Of a stretch of DNA of 64,000 nucleotides, positions 46,785 to 60,610 are shown in pieces. Position numbers and translations under genes: made by a program. The notes below the pieces were generated by a model. That model did no database searches. It saw only the letters and a program-made list of their open reading frames with translations, and was not told where the DNA came from. The stretch is from Himantopus leucocephalus (Eukaryota; Chordata; Aves; Charadriiformes; Recurvirostridae). Position 1 is the stretch's first letter. The number at the start of each line of letters is the position of its first letter. The stretch spans positions 178,498,233 through 178,562,232 of the forward strand of contig RSEF01000001.1 in the NCBI GenBank assembly GCA_003993805.1, in the 5' to 3' direction.

Positions 46785-49000
46785 ATTATGGTCTTGCACA
46801 CACAGAAAAGTGAAAGCTATCCCTTCACTTTCTAAGTGTGTCCAGTGTTTTAAGCACTGCACAGACACAGAGCAGCAGATAATCCAAGTGCTGAGGAGTT
46901 TGCAATTTAAATAGGCAAGGCAGATAAAGGCTGAGCGTACACCCATTTTTACTCAAGTGGCATGAGCAACACGGTGGCAGCAAGTGTCATGTGTTAGTTC
47001 CACGATGCAGCGATGGCAGCGGGAGGGAGGTGTTACGCAGGGATGCAGGATATGCCAATACTTCTCAGCATCACTGTCCGTCTGGCAAGGCTGTGATCAT
47101 GTCCTGAAGGCAGAGCCCGTCACTGAGACAGCAGAGAGATGCAGTGCCTCAGATGAAGCTCTTGAAAGTGAACTTTTCTTAGTATAGCATAGTGCGGCAA
47201 CATTTTGTGTGCATAAAACCACCTAAAAGATGACGTGCACACAACATAGCAAATCCTTTTGTTTTAATCTAAAGACAATGGAAACTTATGTCTCTGTTGT
47301 ACTCAGCTAAGAATCTGACCTTCAACTACACTGAAAGGTAGAGGTGGTAATTCATAATTTACTGTTCTCCAGGAGAGTTTGCAGCGTCTTTACGCAGAGC
47401 AATCAAACCACTACAGAAAGCAGATCTAAAAGGCAAACAAGTCACAAACCCTACTCCCAGCTGCAGCTGGTTAAAGCAGAACAAGCAAGAGGTTTGAAAA
47501 ACAGAGGAAGACAGCCAATAAAAGGAGAAATCAACAATTAAAAAGCTCGTTTTCAACATCTTTCTTCATACCGAGTACCAGCCCCGTTGAACCAAATGAG
47601 AATACGCACAGTGCAAGCTGGGATGAGAGAGTCCCTCACTGCAGACGGCCAGTGACCCTCCAGTACTGCTTCTCACAGCACCCAGGTCTGTTTTGGTGCT
47701 TATGCTTTTGGGAAACTAGCACACACAAGCCCAGAATAAAATTGCTTGTTTGCAAACCAGGGTCCATACAAGAGATGCATAAGGGACCTTTTGAGCTAAT
47801 ACACTTGTAAAAAACTCATTCAAATTTCAGTGGTTCTTTCATTTTGCTACTTTTAAAATACAATTTACTTCATTTATCGGACAATGAAGTGCCTCTGTAA
47901 TAAATCTAACATTAAAAAATCATTTCCAGCAAATTACTCCAATAAAATCAATGAAGGTCAGGCTCAGCTGTAGAAACAAATAAATTACCTGCTATTGATA
48001 GGGTAGGCAGACTTAATTGTCATTTAGAAAGGCTAAAAGGGATAAAGAAATCTAATAGAAGGAACACATTTATACAGCAAAAATGAGAAAACGGCGAAAG
48101 TTTTACCCTGACAGCTCCCATCCATAGGATTGACTCAGTCCCTGAGCAGCACAGGCAGTTGTTTTAACTCTCAGTAGGGCACTGGTATGTGCTTTGGATC
48201 TGTCAATATTTACCTGCTTCTGTGTTGCCTTGTGATCTTTTTACCTTTCATATATTGAAACCCCCAAACAGGATTTCTGGTAATAGGAAATGAAGAATTG
48301 ATAGAATTGAACAATCCCATCCTTAGATTTTTTTTCAGCCAGGTTAAAAGCAGTTTGACCCAATTGAGGCTTCGCAGTACTTCCAAATATTAAAGAAATA
48401 TAAAGCTGGGCGTTTGCTAGTGGGATTTGACACTCTCTGATAACAAACTGATGATTTTATAGTTAAGATCCTCTTTCTAAAACAACTTTTTTTAAAAGCT
48501 GTCCAGCTGTTGCTGTGAGGAATCTAAAAATCGCATTAATCTGATGTTTTCCCACCACAGCAGTGTACTCTTTCAGTTTTCAGCATCTTTCTTTGAAAAG
48601 CACTTCATTTTTTTTAAATGCTTATTTGTATTTACACCTCCTAATGGGGGAAAACAATAGGAGACAAAAATGTTGGAATGTCCATATGTTCAATGTTCAA
48701 TTGTCCCATATCAGGGGAAATTTAATTTATTCCCCTTGAAAGTATGAATCCTGCAGAGCAGTGCTATATCCAGTGACATAGCTGGCTATAAGGACTTACT
48801 GAGCAGAGAAGGCTTTAAACATTCCTGTGATGACTACAAAATGCTCTGGGAAGGAGCCATTTCCAAGATTTTGCAGAACTGAAGCCCTGCTGGCTTGGTT
48901 TGGAGGGTGTGGTGACCTTAAGAGAGCAGATGACCTTATAGTCATCAATTCTGCATATCAACACTTCTAACAGGACAGGAATTTCTGCTGTGGTTATTCT

Positions 49001-49036
49001 AAGAAAAAAAAAAAAAAAAAAAGAAAAAAGAAAAAA
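49001..49036 (+). repeat. A-rich tract
   Basis: A run of about 19 A followed by two further A runs separated by single G. No retroposed sequence is recognised immediately upstream. Confidence 0.85.
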
Positions 49037-50810
49037 GTGCAAATTAAATTCAATTTTGAATCATACTTGGCTACAATGGGGAAAGCAAAAACCAGCAAAT
49101 GTCAGACAAGACCAAATACAATGAAAAGTAAAGACTTTTATGGCTGCAGCTCTTTGGCCAGAAGTGAGTGCAGTAACACTAATGCGTGGCTGCTGCAATA
49201 TTTGCTGTGAGTAATAGATTTAAACCTGCATCTATTGGCAAATTACAGGAGCATAGAAGCAAGCTGGGCACATCTTTGGAACAATTTACTCCTGGAAACA
49301 CTGTAAATTGTGGCCACAAAAAGAACAGGCAGTCTAGAAACTATGACAGAAGGATGCTCAGGACCCAGCAAACACAGAGAAACCCTTAGGAAGGAGGCAC
49401 ACCTGGCTCTTTGCACTACTGAAGCAACGTATTAAAGTCACATGCTAAAGAAACATGCGTGGCCAGCCTCTGAACGGAAACCTAAAGTCTTGGAACTACC
49501 ATTTTTTCTTTCTTTTTGAAGTTACGGAACTGTTTGCCTCACACTTAGATGACTGCACGTCTGCTTTTCTTCAACACCGTATGGATTCAGTAACAATGTA
49601 AGATTGTTTGTCTCAGGGAATTCTGTTAATGCCTTCTCACTCTTCAGCAGAAAATTCTGAACCACTGAACCAATAATAAACAGAAGTCTGCTGCTTGTTT
49701 GTATTTCCCCTTCCAAAAAAGAGAATTTCTCAGATTACAATTTCTTTCTTTCCTTCTAGGCCTCAAATTAATTAAAATTTAGGATGTGCTAACATAATAC
49801 ATGTTAACATAGCACATGTTTTGCAGCTGATATAATCTATGCTGCATTCTGCAGCAGGGACATGAGGACATTTAGAGTACCTATTTTTCCCTGACCATTT
49901 TGACCAGATCAGTTGTCCTGTAAGACTAATCAGAGATTATTGAACAGTCCTACAGTCTTCTATGAGGTTTGCTAGCATAGAGTCTGCATCTCAAATGCTT
50001 TAGTTATCATCGCTCCTTTACTGAGTGTTTTTCTTTCTCTTGCTTTTAAAGAATTATTGCAAGATAGAAACTTCAGCTCAGTACCTTTTTTTGTCCCAAA
50101 TGACCAAGCAAGGATTTTATCCAGCATCAGTCTGGGCCATTGGAAAGACGTCCGCTCACCTGTGTGGGCTCCAGCCTTTGTCTTTAGTTGGTGCAGATAT
50201 ATAATGAAATATATGTATATATCCACGTCATTTATTTCTATGTTCTCCACTGCTTTTTATGGTCTTTCTCAGGTGGTTGGAGGTTTCTTATAGCAAAGCT
50301 ATTTAGGACTAGCTGGTAAAATTTACAGCTGAATTTGTTGCTGTAAACCACTAGGCTTGCAAAGGGCCAGGGGGCTGCCAGGGTACAACTGCCAACAGCA
50401 TCTTCATAGGCTTAATCTGGGAGCCAGCAGTAACATAAGCTACTGACCTATTCGTTGGGGTTCCTGTGGCCCTGTTAGAGGGCAAAAGCTCTGTTGCACC
50501 TGGCACTACCTCCTAGCCAGGATCATTCCTGCTGCATGAAGCCCTTTACCTGCCCACTTGCACTGGAAACAGCTGCCTTTGTAAAGGAAGGGGATGGATA
50601 GAATTTGAAGCAGGTGAAAACAAGGGAGGATGGGGATATATGTTGTCCCTAATTCCTTCCTTCCCCCATATAAGTTCATGAAATAATTTATGTTTAAGGT
50701 ACCACTACAAGTCCAGCCCCTCTCTCAGAGCAAGGCCAGCTTTAAAGTTACAGCAGGTTACTTATGGCTCTTATGGCTCCAGGTTATGGTTACTTACAGC
50801 TCCAGGCAAA

Positions 50811-50925
50811 TTTTGAGTATCTCCAAGGATGGAGATTACACAACCTCATAGTGCAGAATTTCTTCTTTATATGTAACCAGAATTTCCTTTGATGCATCTT
50901 TTGCTTGAGTCTGTCAAGCGATACC
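50811..50925 (-). mobile_element. Diverged CR1 fragment, minus strand
   Basis: Reads TATCTCCAAGGATGGAGATT, then CACAACCTC, then after an internal deletion AGAATTTCTTCTTTATATG and CCAGAATTTCCTTTGATGC. This corresponds to the reverse complement of the CR1 ORF2 C-terminal block. The order of blocks is kept, but about 30 bases between CACAACCTC and ATAGTGC are missing. No terminal octamer is present. Confidence 0.7.
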
Positions 50926-51559
50926 TGTACTCCAAACATAAACTTACAAGCCCCAAAGAAAGGGATCAAAAAAGGATGAGGATTAAAACAGGAGACACAA
51001 TTCAGTTAAATATGGGGAACTATGTGACAGTCAGAGCTGAGTGGTTCGTTACAGTACATTGATACATGACAATTTGCACAGATTCAAAACAGACATGTTA
51101 GTGATCTTCATTTGCAGTATCACATGTATTCTGGACACGGTGTCAGCTCTGTTATCAAATACACATTCTCTATGGCACCTTCAATCCTAAATACCTAGTC
51201 ATGCTGGAAACAGTTTATCAATAGGAAATATTTTACATGCATTTTAGCTACATTCAGAGAGATGCAGGAAGGTCTGGGTTTGACTTCAGCTAAGCTAAGT
51301 ATTTGTCTTTGAGATTTAAAGTAGCATGTAGCTTTCTAAGATACTATATATAAACCACGACATCCTAAAGTGGTAGATTTTATATGTATGTTTATTCATA
51401 TGCATTTCAGATATTATATGTTTAAATTTATGTATCTCTATATATGTATATCAATTGCCATTATTATAGATCTAAATTAACTCACAAAGCCTTTAATGCC
51501 TGTGAAGTAGAGCTGGTTCTCTTAGTTTCATTTGTCACAAAGAATTATGGCACAGATAC
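50926..51559. other. AT-rich unique sequence, nothing recognised
   Basis: TA-rich stretches at about 51350-51450 with repeated TATATGTAT-like words. No gene or repeat family. Confidence 0.5.
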
Positions 51560-51747
51560 TGCTTCTGAACACAACAAAACTTTTTTTTTTTTACTGTAAG
51601 GAGGGTCAAACACTGGCACAGGTTCCCCAGAGATGATGTGAAGTCTCCATCTGTGGAGATACTCACAACCTGACTGGACGTGGTCCTAAGAACCNGTTCT
51701 TGTAAGTTGCCTTCCAACCTAAATGATTGTGTGATTCTTTGATTCTG
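51560..51747 (+). mobile_element. CR1 3' end copy containing a single N, plus strand
   Basis: Starts in the ORF2 C-terminal block (ACTGTAAGGAGGGTCAAACA, then CTGGCACAGGTTCCCC). It passes TCTCCATCTGTGGAGAT and ends with octamer-like ATTGTGTGATTCTTTGATTC. At N 51695 about 45 bases expected between the block GGACGTGGTCCTAAGAACC and TTGCCTTCCAACC are absent, so the N may hide a real or assembly deletion. An extra T run at about 51581-51592 disrupts the frame. Confidence 0.88.
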
Positions 51748-54700
51748 CTTCTCAGTAGTGATTTCAAGGTTGGAGATGGTACCTGGCCAACACTAGTCAG
51801 AAAAATTGGCTGGGGTTTCTTCCTAAGAGTTCCCCAGTGTCACCTGCTACAAAGACAAATGAGAATGATATGTGGCCTGACCTTAGGCTCAGTTTAGGCT
51901 GCCTATCCAGGAACTGCAGGCATTCAGGATTGAATTCATGCCACCTAAATTTATAAGTGACCTTCAATGGCCCTTTAGAGTCGGTAGTATAAAAAAGGTA
52001 CTTCCAGGTGTTAATACATCAGGTAAGTTTTGTTTCTGGCATTAGAATAAAATGAATACACTGCTTTATTTTCACATACAGGAAGCCTACAGTCACTGTC
52101 TCATATGTATGTATCTCTGTGGTAGATATCTACCACTGGTCAGATGTATCCTGTTAATGAGCTTGCTTGGCTTCATGGTGCTTTCACTAGAACTAGTTAC
52201 TAGTTCTTGAAATTGCTTTACTCAACATCTTGAGACTAAACCATTATATGGTCTGTCAGCTTGTGGAAAGCTGTTCCTCTTGAGTCAATGACTGGGAAGA
52301 GATAGATGCCAAACGAGCTCTGCAGAAGACAATGGTATGAAAAGATGAAAAGGTGGTAACCAGACAAATACCCTACAGAGCTCTGTCGCATTGCCCTGCC
52401 CATTTTCCCAGGACGACTCTCTGTTGTGTATCTTCATCTACAATCTGTCGTTCTATTTGCCACTGACATTTGAATCTAAGTCCAAATATGTAAAAACATA
52501 CAAAGAATATGTTGTTTTTCACACAGTGGGCAAGGAGAGGAATCCTCCCACAAAGGAGCAGGCAAAACCACACATACCTTGTTTTTTGGTCAGTGAACGA
52601 GCATGAATGTATGCTCCAGACAAACAGCTGAGGGATGCCATCTTCTGCTCTGCAGCAGGGGTTATGAGATAATTCACAGAGTACTTTGGTGAGGGAACTG
52701 GGCATAATGAGCAACTGAGAGTATTCTAGAGCTGCCATGGTATGAGGGACAGATAAGGTATTATGGTGAGAGTGTCACCCGGATTGTAGTAGAAAGGTAT
52801 GGGGTACACAGAAAACAATCCAATGGAAAATAAACTCATTAGTTCTACTATTGATGGAACAATTTGTTTTCTTTTATGTGTGGATGTTCAGAACAGAGGC
52901 TCTTTGATTTTACCAAAAGTATGTTCTATTAAAGCAGAAAGTTGTTCCCGCAGTGAAATTAGTGCAGCACTTTACAAATGTGCTTGCCCCATGGGCCCAC
53001 CAAAAGCATTGAGTTCAGTCCCAGAGGTCAAAAATACCAGCAGTGCAATAAAATCTGCTGTACAAGGAGGAATAGTGTGTGTATTGATTTGTGCACTCTT
53101 TGCCAATACCATTGTGTGATCAGTAAAAACAGTGGACACCTCTTTAGCAACAGGCAAATGCCTTGCTAAACATGAATAACCAATACCGCTTTACTCCTGT
53201 GACCGACAGTATAATCCCTCTGGCCAGCTGAATTAGTGGTGGAGTCTGTCCTCTAAACAGCGCATTGCTTAAAGAGAAGTGAACTACAGGGGCTATTGCA
53301 GCAAAAACAAAACATGCGAGATATCCACTCCTTCATAAGACTTCAGTGGACTTTTCTCAGTCCCAGCGAAGTTTTTCTCTGCTGCTGCTCTTTTTTTGCT
53401 TTTCCAGAGGTGAATGACTTCGGTGAGAGAAACTGACTGATTGTCCTTTTTTCAGAGTGAAAGAAGACATATAAAAACATTGAATGAAATAAATATTTTA
53501 CCACCCTATATGAACAGAAGGGATGACATCATTTCCATCTGACTCTACATGTCTACTATGTAGGTGTCTACGAAGAAGCATCTAAATAAATTATTCTAGG
53601 GGATTGCTCATCTGACCTAAGCTAGATGTCTGCTTTAAGATGAAATTAATCTCACCCTGAAAGTCCCTTTTTTCTTTCTTTCCATTGCCTCTAAGAAAGA
53701 CTATTCAGATGTAGACATCTGTGGCTGGTTAGATGAATCCCGTCCAAGTTCTTTTGCCAAACTGTACTTGCTGTCTCTCTGCCTGCCTGTCCAACTGTCG
53801 CTCACCTTCTATTTCAGCTATTAGCAGCTATTAAAAAATAAATAACATTTGGAGAAGGAGTAGTCATTATTCACCACGTATATCAGTGTAATTTTAGTAT
53901 TTTCAGTTATTCTTTGCTGTGATAGCTCTTAATAACACCTTCCCATATAGTTAGGTTAAACAGTGTAGAAATAGAAATTAAACATCAACCATGATTTTTC
54001 TTTACAAAAATACTGGAGTAATATTAATGGGGAAAACAGCAAGAATTAAACAGATTTGCTAATCTGACAGTCATATTAAAAGTGAAATATCCTGTGTGCA
54101 TAGCTTTAATCAAAATACTGGACATTTCAAGAGTTCATTTCTCCAGATAACAGAATGGTGAATTATACAGATAAGTAGAATCCTACTTGCGCTATAAAAC
54201 AGAACAATACCAATAAGACCTATTGTAAACCAGCGGTGCTGAGATGAAAGAATTTCCGAAGTCTGGAACTAAATCAGTGGGCAAAGTCAATGCATGAAGT
54301 TATAAACAGTAGTTTGACTTAATAATTGTGCCTTATTCATATTCAGTAAAATAGCATTGTATTTCCAGTTCTACTGCTAGGGACAAATCTTGATATGAGA
54401 TTAAATTCTTAGGTATATTTGAGAACGGAAAATGTGAACTGTAGGGACACCTGTAATATGATACTACTTCTAAACCAGGGCAGAAATCAATAGAAAAGTA
54501 AAATCATTGTCTCATAAGTGTGACTGCAATGGCACAATTTCTTTTTGATGTCATAGATTTCTCTCTTATTCCTTTGCATTTTCAAGGCTGCATTTGGTAG
54601 GAAAATAACATTTTTACTGCTTTGCGCCAAACGTCTGAAGTTCCTAGTCTAATTCAAACCATAACAAATCATGTACAAAGCAGGCTTAGATGAGTAATTC

Positions 54701-57339
54701 ATTACAAAACAATGTATATAATGAATTTACCTTTTTTGTTTGTTTGTTTAACCTAGATGTCCTCAAACATATCACAAATATTTGCGAGTTGATCCAATTT
54801 TGGTTTTATGTACTACTACTAAAACAGTAATGTGGATTTTTTAGGGGTAATTGGTGAATGAGGAATATGTCACTTCTGTACTCTAAACAAGTAAGTCCAT
54901 TTTAAAGACTTGTTTTTTGAAATAAGAAGTAAAAATGAAACAGGACCTTTGCTTTGCAAAACTGTATGAGAACAAATTTCTAAAATGAATGTTTATGAAA
55001 GATTTATTTTAAAATTTCCCAGAAGGTGTTAGGCACGCGAGTTTAATTTTCACCATCCTTTAGCACTCATGAGAGATCAACTTAATCATTCAAACACAAA
55101 AACACAGAAAAGACAGGTACAAGTATGACAAACTAAATGTCTTCTGAATTTAGAATATATATTTTAGAATACATACTTCAGAATATTATTTATGATATTT
55201 ATGTAGTGGGTATGATATTTATGCAGTATACTATGCAAATGTAACAGCTTCTATATATGTTATTATAAACAATTCAGTTGAGGAAACATGTCAGTATTTT
55301 TTTTTGACAAAAGCTATTAAATATATTTTTGGTAATGTTAAGATAATAGTGTACACAGTTATATAGCAGATATGTATCATTATAATACCACTTCTGATTA
55401 TGAATAATTTGCATCACAGTTTTAAATTTCCAAGATTATATCTTGCTTTTTTACTGTGTGACTCCCCAGAGCAAAAAACAATTTGCCAGTAACAAATCAA
55501 ATTGGTACTCCTGAATATATTTTTTCTTTGTGGTATTTGTAATTTTATAACATTTTATCAATATAGAGAGTGCATACTCTCTTTTAGTTTGTGGAAATGA
55601 GTGGTCAACCAGAGATCTGACAGTCAGGCCAGCACTGCTATTCTTAAAATGTTATTACCATTCTCATGACAGTTTTTCTTAAAACCCCAGTTTCAGAAGT
55701 CATTAGATGGGAAACTTGATTTTCCTTTTCTAAAATAAATGTTCTCCTAATTATACATTTGTATAGAAAAGTTTGAATATAAGACCCTTGAAGGCTCAAA
55801 AACCAAGCAGGCAAACAAAAAGAAAATATATGTGTCATTTTGTTTTGGTTTGTACTAAGTGGGTATTTCAGCAAACTTTGTGCTTTTTATTAAAAGGCAT
55901 GAGTCGAGATTTTTTTGAACCATTTTTATTCCTTATACTAATCTAAGTTATTTTTCAGTTAGTAGGTGCCACATTGTCAAATTACCCTTTAAATGGTCAA
56001 AGAGAACAATTAAGAAAAACAGCGACGCATTAGTATATGGAAAGTATAAGATGTACTTTCTATATGCAGATATAAATGTATGGCAAAGGCATACTTCAGA
56101 ATACAAACAGTTTACCTGTACTTGACTTTTAAAAATTGGTTGTATTTTTGCTGCAAACATTTACTTTTGTTTTCCCGATAGTATTAAAATTTGGTGCTAA
56201 ATTGAGATAAAATTGGAATCTCCTCTCCCATAGTTTTCATAGAGGTTGGTCTCATAACAGACCTGTGGTTTCCTCTCTGGAGACCTCTCACAGATTTCCC
56301 TGTGCTTTTTCTCAACTGTCAACGTGTTACGTACACCTGTAATGTCAAGGAAACATACTGCTGTGCACTAATTTCAGCAATATGGGATGAAATAATAAAC
56401 CACAGATTCCAACAGACTTGTCCACAGAAATACAGTGATCCTTCACAGGCAAAAAAAAAGAGTTAATTGAATAATGTAAAACACAAATTCTTCCCCTTAT
56501 TCACAACCACTGCTTCCTGTCTGATTGGCAAATATACTTAAGACTTTCATATCAGAAATTTTTTATCACAATTGAGTGATAGGCTTTAATTACATTTTAC
56601 ACCCTTCTCAGGGAAGATAGACTCTTAAATTCCCACTGTTCACACTTCCATTGGGCTTATAATATAACTACAGAGTTAAAATTAAAAATTAAAATCTTTC
56701 TTAAAAGTAATTAATAAGCTTGTTGTAGCCAAAAGGTCCGTTAGACACAAACAGACACCTGTACACAGAATTAAATGGTAGGCAGGATAAGATGAAGTAG
56801 AGAGTCTTATTGATCACTTACCAACAGGTATGCATAAATGAGTTACACCGCAGTTATCAGTGTTGCTATGTACAATACCTTACAGGAGAGACAGGAAAAT
56901 TTACCACAAAATCGAAAATAAGTTGGGTGAACAGGGGGACTGCGACATCTAAATGTTTCGTAATGGTTGGAATAAAACAATAAACGGACACATATTTAGT
57001 GAAGATGGATATAACAGATTGCAATCTGTGCACCAAGCACAGTTTTCTAAATAGGTATGTTTTATTGCCTTTTGCTGTTATGTAGGGTTGCCTCTGCAGC
57101 AAAAATTTGGAGCTAATTTTGTAAGTAAATGTGACTTTGTCTTGGAACACTCTTAAATCTGTTTTCAGTAACTTAAACATCATGAAGTCACAAGCACTAC
57201 AAACCTTATCCTAGGATTACCTTGATTAAGGCACGAAACATTAAAAGCAAATTACTATGAAAGTATGAAACAATTTGCCCTTAATGTTTCAGTCATATCT
57301 GTAAAAAATATGACTTAAATCTAGTTTTATTAATAATAC
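51748..57339. other. AT-rich unique sequence, no gene seen
   Basis: Open frames overlap on both strands at 52373-53170 without a recognised domain. A 20-bp imperfect tandem duplication (TATGATATTTATG core) lies at 55191-55230. No interspersed repeat is recognised. Confidence 0.5.
55191..55230 (+). repeat. 20-bp imperfect tandem duplication
   Basis: TATGATATTTATGTAGTGGG at 55191-55210 is followed by TATGATATTTATGCAGTATA at 55211-55230. The first 13 bases are identical. Confidence 0.8.
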
Positions 57340-57560
57340 ATATTTTAATTAAACGGCTAGAGGTGCATCTAGCAGGAAAAATTGAATCTTCACTGGATTT
57401 CACATACTTGTATGATTCATGGGCAGTAAATATGCAAAGCTTTATGCCCATAAGGCAATCAAACTGCAAAGCTGATATGCATGTTTTTATCTGAAAGAAT
57501 GAAGACTAGTAAGGCTTAGAAATAAAAAAAATAACAATAATAATAATAACAATAAATGCT
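57340..57560. promoter_or_regulatory. Candidate non-coding element followed by an AAT-rich microsatellite
   Basis: Repeat-free tract with POU-like AAATATGCAAAGC and GATATGCATG. It is followed by an (AAT/AAC)n microsatellite at 57521-57555. Function is inferred from motifs only. Confidence 0.22.
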
Positions 57561-57918
57561 CCAAAAATTAATCTATTTTTGTAGACCTAATGCATTTCTA
57601 GATACAATCTTCATTTTTTGCCAGCTGCATGATGTTGAAAATAAATATATTGTTTTTTCCATTAATCTCATTACACAAGGTTTGCCTATATGGGTACATA
57701 TGTATACACATATAATATCACAGCTTCAGCAATAAAACCATAGGATAAAAATTATCATGCTACAGTAGCATAGCATGAAATGCTTTCATTGCAAACTGTT
57801 TGGGGATTGAAGAGTTCTGCAATCTGCTGATCTACTAACAAAGCCTCGCCTCGTTTACATCAAGATTGTTTTTAAAAGTCTGACTCTGCACGTTTAGTTT
57901 GCTTTATCTTTTCTTCAG
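57561..57918. other. AT-rich sequence ending in a candidate splice acceptor
   Basis: No gene or repeat family. The last about 40 bases hold a CTGAC branch-point-like word at about 57880 and the tract TTTGCTTTATCTTTTCTTCAG, a good acceptor for the exon candidate at 57919. Confidence 0.5.
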
Positions 57919-58135
57919 CAACCACCCCACACTTCATCAAACATTCAGCTCAGTTATGTTTAACGACAACTATGACGTGCACACCACCAACACCTCTCAC
58001 CTGGTGGTGTCAAAACACAAAAGCGAACATGAAGTAATTACAATCTACAACGCTTCTCTGCGGAAACTCTATGGTGCCAAATTGCCACCTCTTCTTGAGT
58101 GGAGCACAGCAACTGCTCTTAACACCCTGCAATAG
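57919..58135 (+). CDS. Candidate terminal coding exon, gene unknown
   Basis: After a well-formed acceptor (AG at 57917-57918) one frame is open for 71 codons and ends at a TAG at 58133-58135. It would enter in phase 2, the first base completing a codon. The first half has C or G at most third positions (for example AAC GAC AAC TAT GAC GTG CAC), unlike the AT-rich surroundings. The peptide reads NHPTLHQTFSSVMFNDNYD, later TSHLVVSKHKSEHEVITIYN, and ends EWSTATALNTLQ. I recognise no family. No polyadenylation signal is obvious soon after the stop. It could be a last exon, an exonised fragment or chance. It does not join in phase to the candidate at 33619. Confidence 0.35.
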
Positions 58136-60379
58136 CACAGTGCAGTCAATGGATGCATGTCAAGGATATCAAACTTTGCTGAATGTACTAATAGGGTGAA
58201 ACTGAGTTTAAAAACTTGCTTTTAATGTTTCGAACACTTTTCTAAAGACAGAACTGTCATTTTCATCAGCTTTTCCATCACTGCAATGATCAAAAGTTAA
58301 TGAATGCCATTTCACAATGTCCTTATAAGAAGACGACCCAAGTGAAACTCCCATTTCACAGACAGAAAATTGATGAAACAAAAAACTTTAGGTCTAAATT
58401 TCTCCTGGTTTCAAGGGGCCAGTCAGAGATGCACAAGTATTGGTTGTTTGGTTGGTTTTGTTTTTTTTTATTTGCTGAGGACTTGGCATTTTGGTGTTGG
58501 ATAAGCCCAAAGTACAGCTCCTATTGTCATAGAAGTAACTGCAACCTTTCTGCAACCTGTTGCATAGCAGCTCAGACAGGACATCTAGGAAAAAGAAATA
58601 AGTTATAACTCCATTTGAAATCTCGTGTTTAGTGACCATTTATAAAAAGTTTGATCACCACTGTGACGGACGAGGTTTTATTCTGAACAGAGATTCGTCC
58701 TAGAATTCCTGAGATTTGCCTGAGAAAGCATTTTGGTTTCTAAAAGGTTTCTTGAATATTTTTCTTGGTCTGAAAAATAATAACAATAATGTAGGGGCTA
58801 ACTTTGACATATAGACACCTGTTGGCATTTATACCTGTTGATATTTGCGTTACTCATTTGGACCACTCTGCTCCAAATACAAAGAGTTTAAGGAGAAATA
58901 TGAAGAAGACTGTGCATGAAAAAGGGAGAGGACTAAAATAGTCAAGAAGAAATACTGAAGAGAAGGATGCATCAGTCCTGAAAAATTCATGCTTAATTCT
59001 AAGGTGAAGAGAGAGATCTATTACTATTCCTTATTTATAATCCTGAGCTCTCAATTTGGCCGAGGCACCAAATCAGTCATTTTTTGAAGAAAACCAAGGC
59101 GAAATGATACTATCCTATTCTGTAGTTCAGGGATAGTCAAGTTCATATTCTTCTCCTGATCAGAAGCCTTAATTTTAATTCAAAATCCTCCTCCTCTTTA
59201 AGGGAGCACCCTATGCACTGGTATGGCATATTTTCAGATATTTTCTCTCAGTTTCACCTCTTAAATTGTCCTGCCTCATATTTTATATATATGTATAAAT
59301 TCACTGGACTAGGAAGTAGATACCACATCCTGCAGTTGAGTGTTTGAACCAGCAATGAAATTCATATAAATAAAAATGTGAATCTCCCATATGAAGGCTG
59401 CATTTAAAAGCACCATCTAGAAAATAATGGGTGAACTGGACAACTAGGCAGTAGTGACTATTATAAATGGATCTTTAGCCAGCATCTTTGGCACCTAGGG
59501 CCTTTTCTTCTTCCTTTTACTTTCACGTGTGTGTGTGTATCTCAGGCTCGCTCTTGGGATATAGTGAAGCCCTAATGCCCACGAATCCCCTCAGATAAGT
59601 TCATCTCCATTTCAGGGGGAGGGAATGTTGCCTAATTCCGTTTAAGAGAATCTTTGACATAACTACACCATTTCATTCTTAGTCTGGACCAATCCAAAGA
59701 CCTCAGTGACTTCCATCCATTAGATCTGAGTCTCTGTTCCCACGTGGGACAAGGCAATGTTATCTCTCTGCTCAAGCTGGACCCTTCCATCTGTCACAGT
59801 GACTTTGAGCTGAATAAAAGAGAAGTTTGACTTTGGGTCTTTCAGCTCATCTCTTCCAGTTCACTGAAAAATTTGTGTCTTGTGTCACTAAGGTGCCAGA
59901 TGCCAGGCGTCAGCACAGCACAGAGGGTTGAGTCCTGCGGGCTCACTGAGCCTGAACGTGAGCACACCACCCCCCAGCCCATCAAAGACCTTCTGGTCCT
60001 TCTCCTGCCTTGTTTTCACCACCCAGACTTCAGATGGGTTGAGCTGTGGTGAGCTACTCACTCACAGTATGTTAAGTAATGTATTAAGTATCAAATATAT
60101 CCAACTGGTTTTCAGTTAAATAGCAACAGCTGTAGCCTCCACATCAAAAGCCTTATCTCAAATTTATCAGCTAAACTATGGGGCATGAGCGGCCGGGGGT
60201 GTGAAGAGGAGAGAAGCTTGCATACTGGCCATGAGCATGAGCTCATCTATTTCAGTCTCTTTCTGTGATTTGACCAACAGACAGCAGCACAGCTATAAGA
60301 TCTCCCAAGCAGTTTGGCTCGGGCTGCATTCAGGCTTTTCTTACTGACTTTCAGCAGATCCATAAGAAAAACTTAAAGG
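58136..60379. other. AT-rich unique sequence, no gene seen
   Basis: A short (GT)n run lies at 59527-59539. No repeat family or supported gene. Confidence 0.5.
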
Positions 60380-60610
60380 CTATGACATAACATTATCTGT
60401 GGAATGCAAGAACTGTGAATATACCTTAACTATGTTTAGCTATTTATCAATAAACACAAAAAGTAACACAGCTTTCAGCCAGTATTAACTTAGTCGCTAA
60501 TATAACTAACGTGGCAGTATTGTGCTCTTATTTGCATCAGAAAAAAATTAATGCTGCATGTTTTCTTGCTTTTAGTGTGATGCTAGAAGCCATGTCAGTG
60601 TGTCAAGATT
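60380..60610. promoter_or_regulatory. Candidate conserved non-coding element
   Basis: Repeat-free tract with TATTTATCAATAAACAC (a forkhead-like TAAACA core), CTAATATAACTAACG and AAAATTAATGCTGCATG. No open frame of note. Function is inferred from motif content. Confidence 0.2.

Larger units (their letters stand above)
45261..50810. other. AT-rich unique sequence with simple repeats
   Basis: It holds a TAG/TAA microsatellite at 46734-46784 and an A-rich tract at 49001-49036. About 47870-48080 is repeat-free and motif-rich. A TTTTCAAAAGTACTGAGCAC stretch near 45765 recalls an old repeat common in archosaurs and turtles, but is too short to assign. No gene is seen. Confidence 0.5.

Noticed and set aside
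46602..46946. Minus-strand open frame of 114 codons
   Set aside because: Its leucine/serine runs come from the TAG/TAA microsatellite; no domain or splice context.
52373..53170. Open frames on both strands, considered as retroviral pol or env remnants
   Set aside because: No integrase, RNase H or envelope motif could be recognised in either strand.
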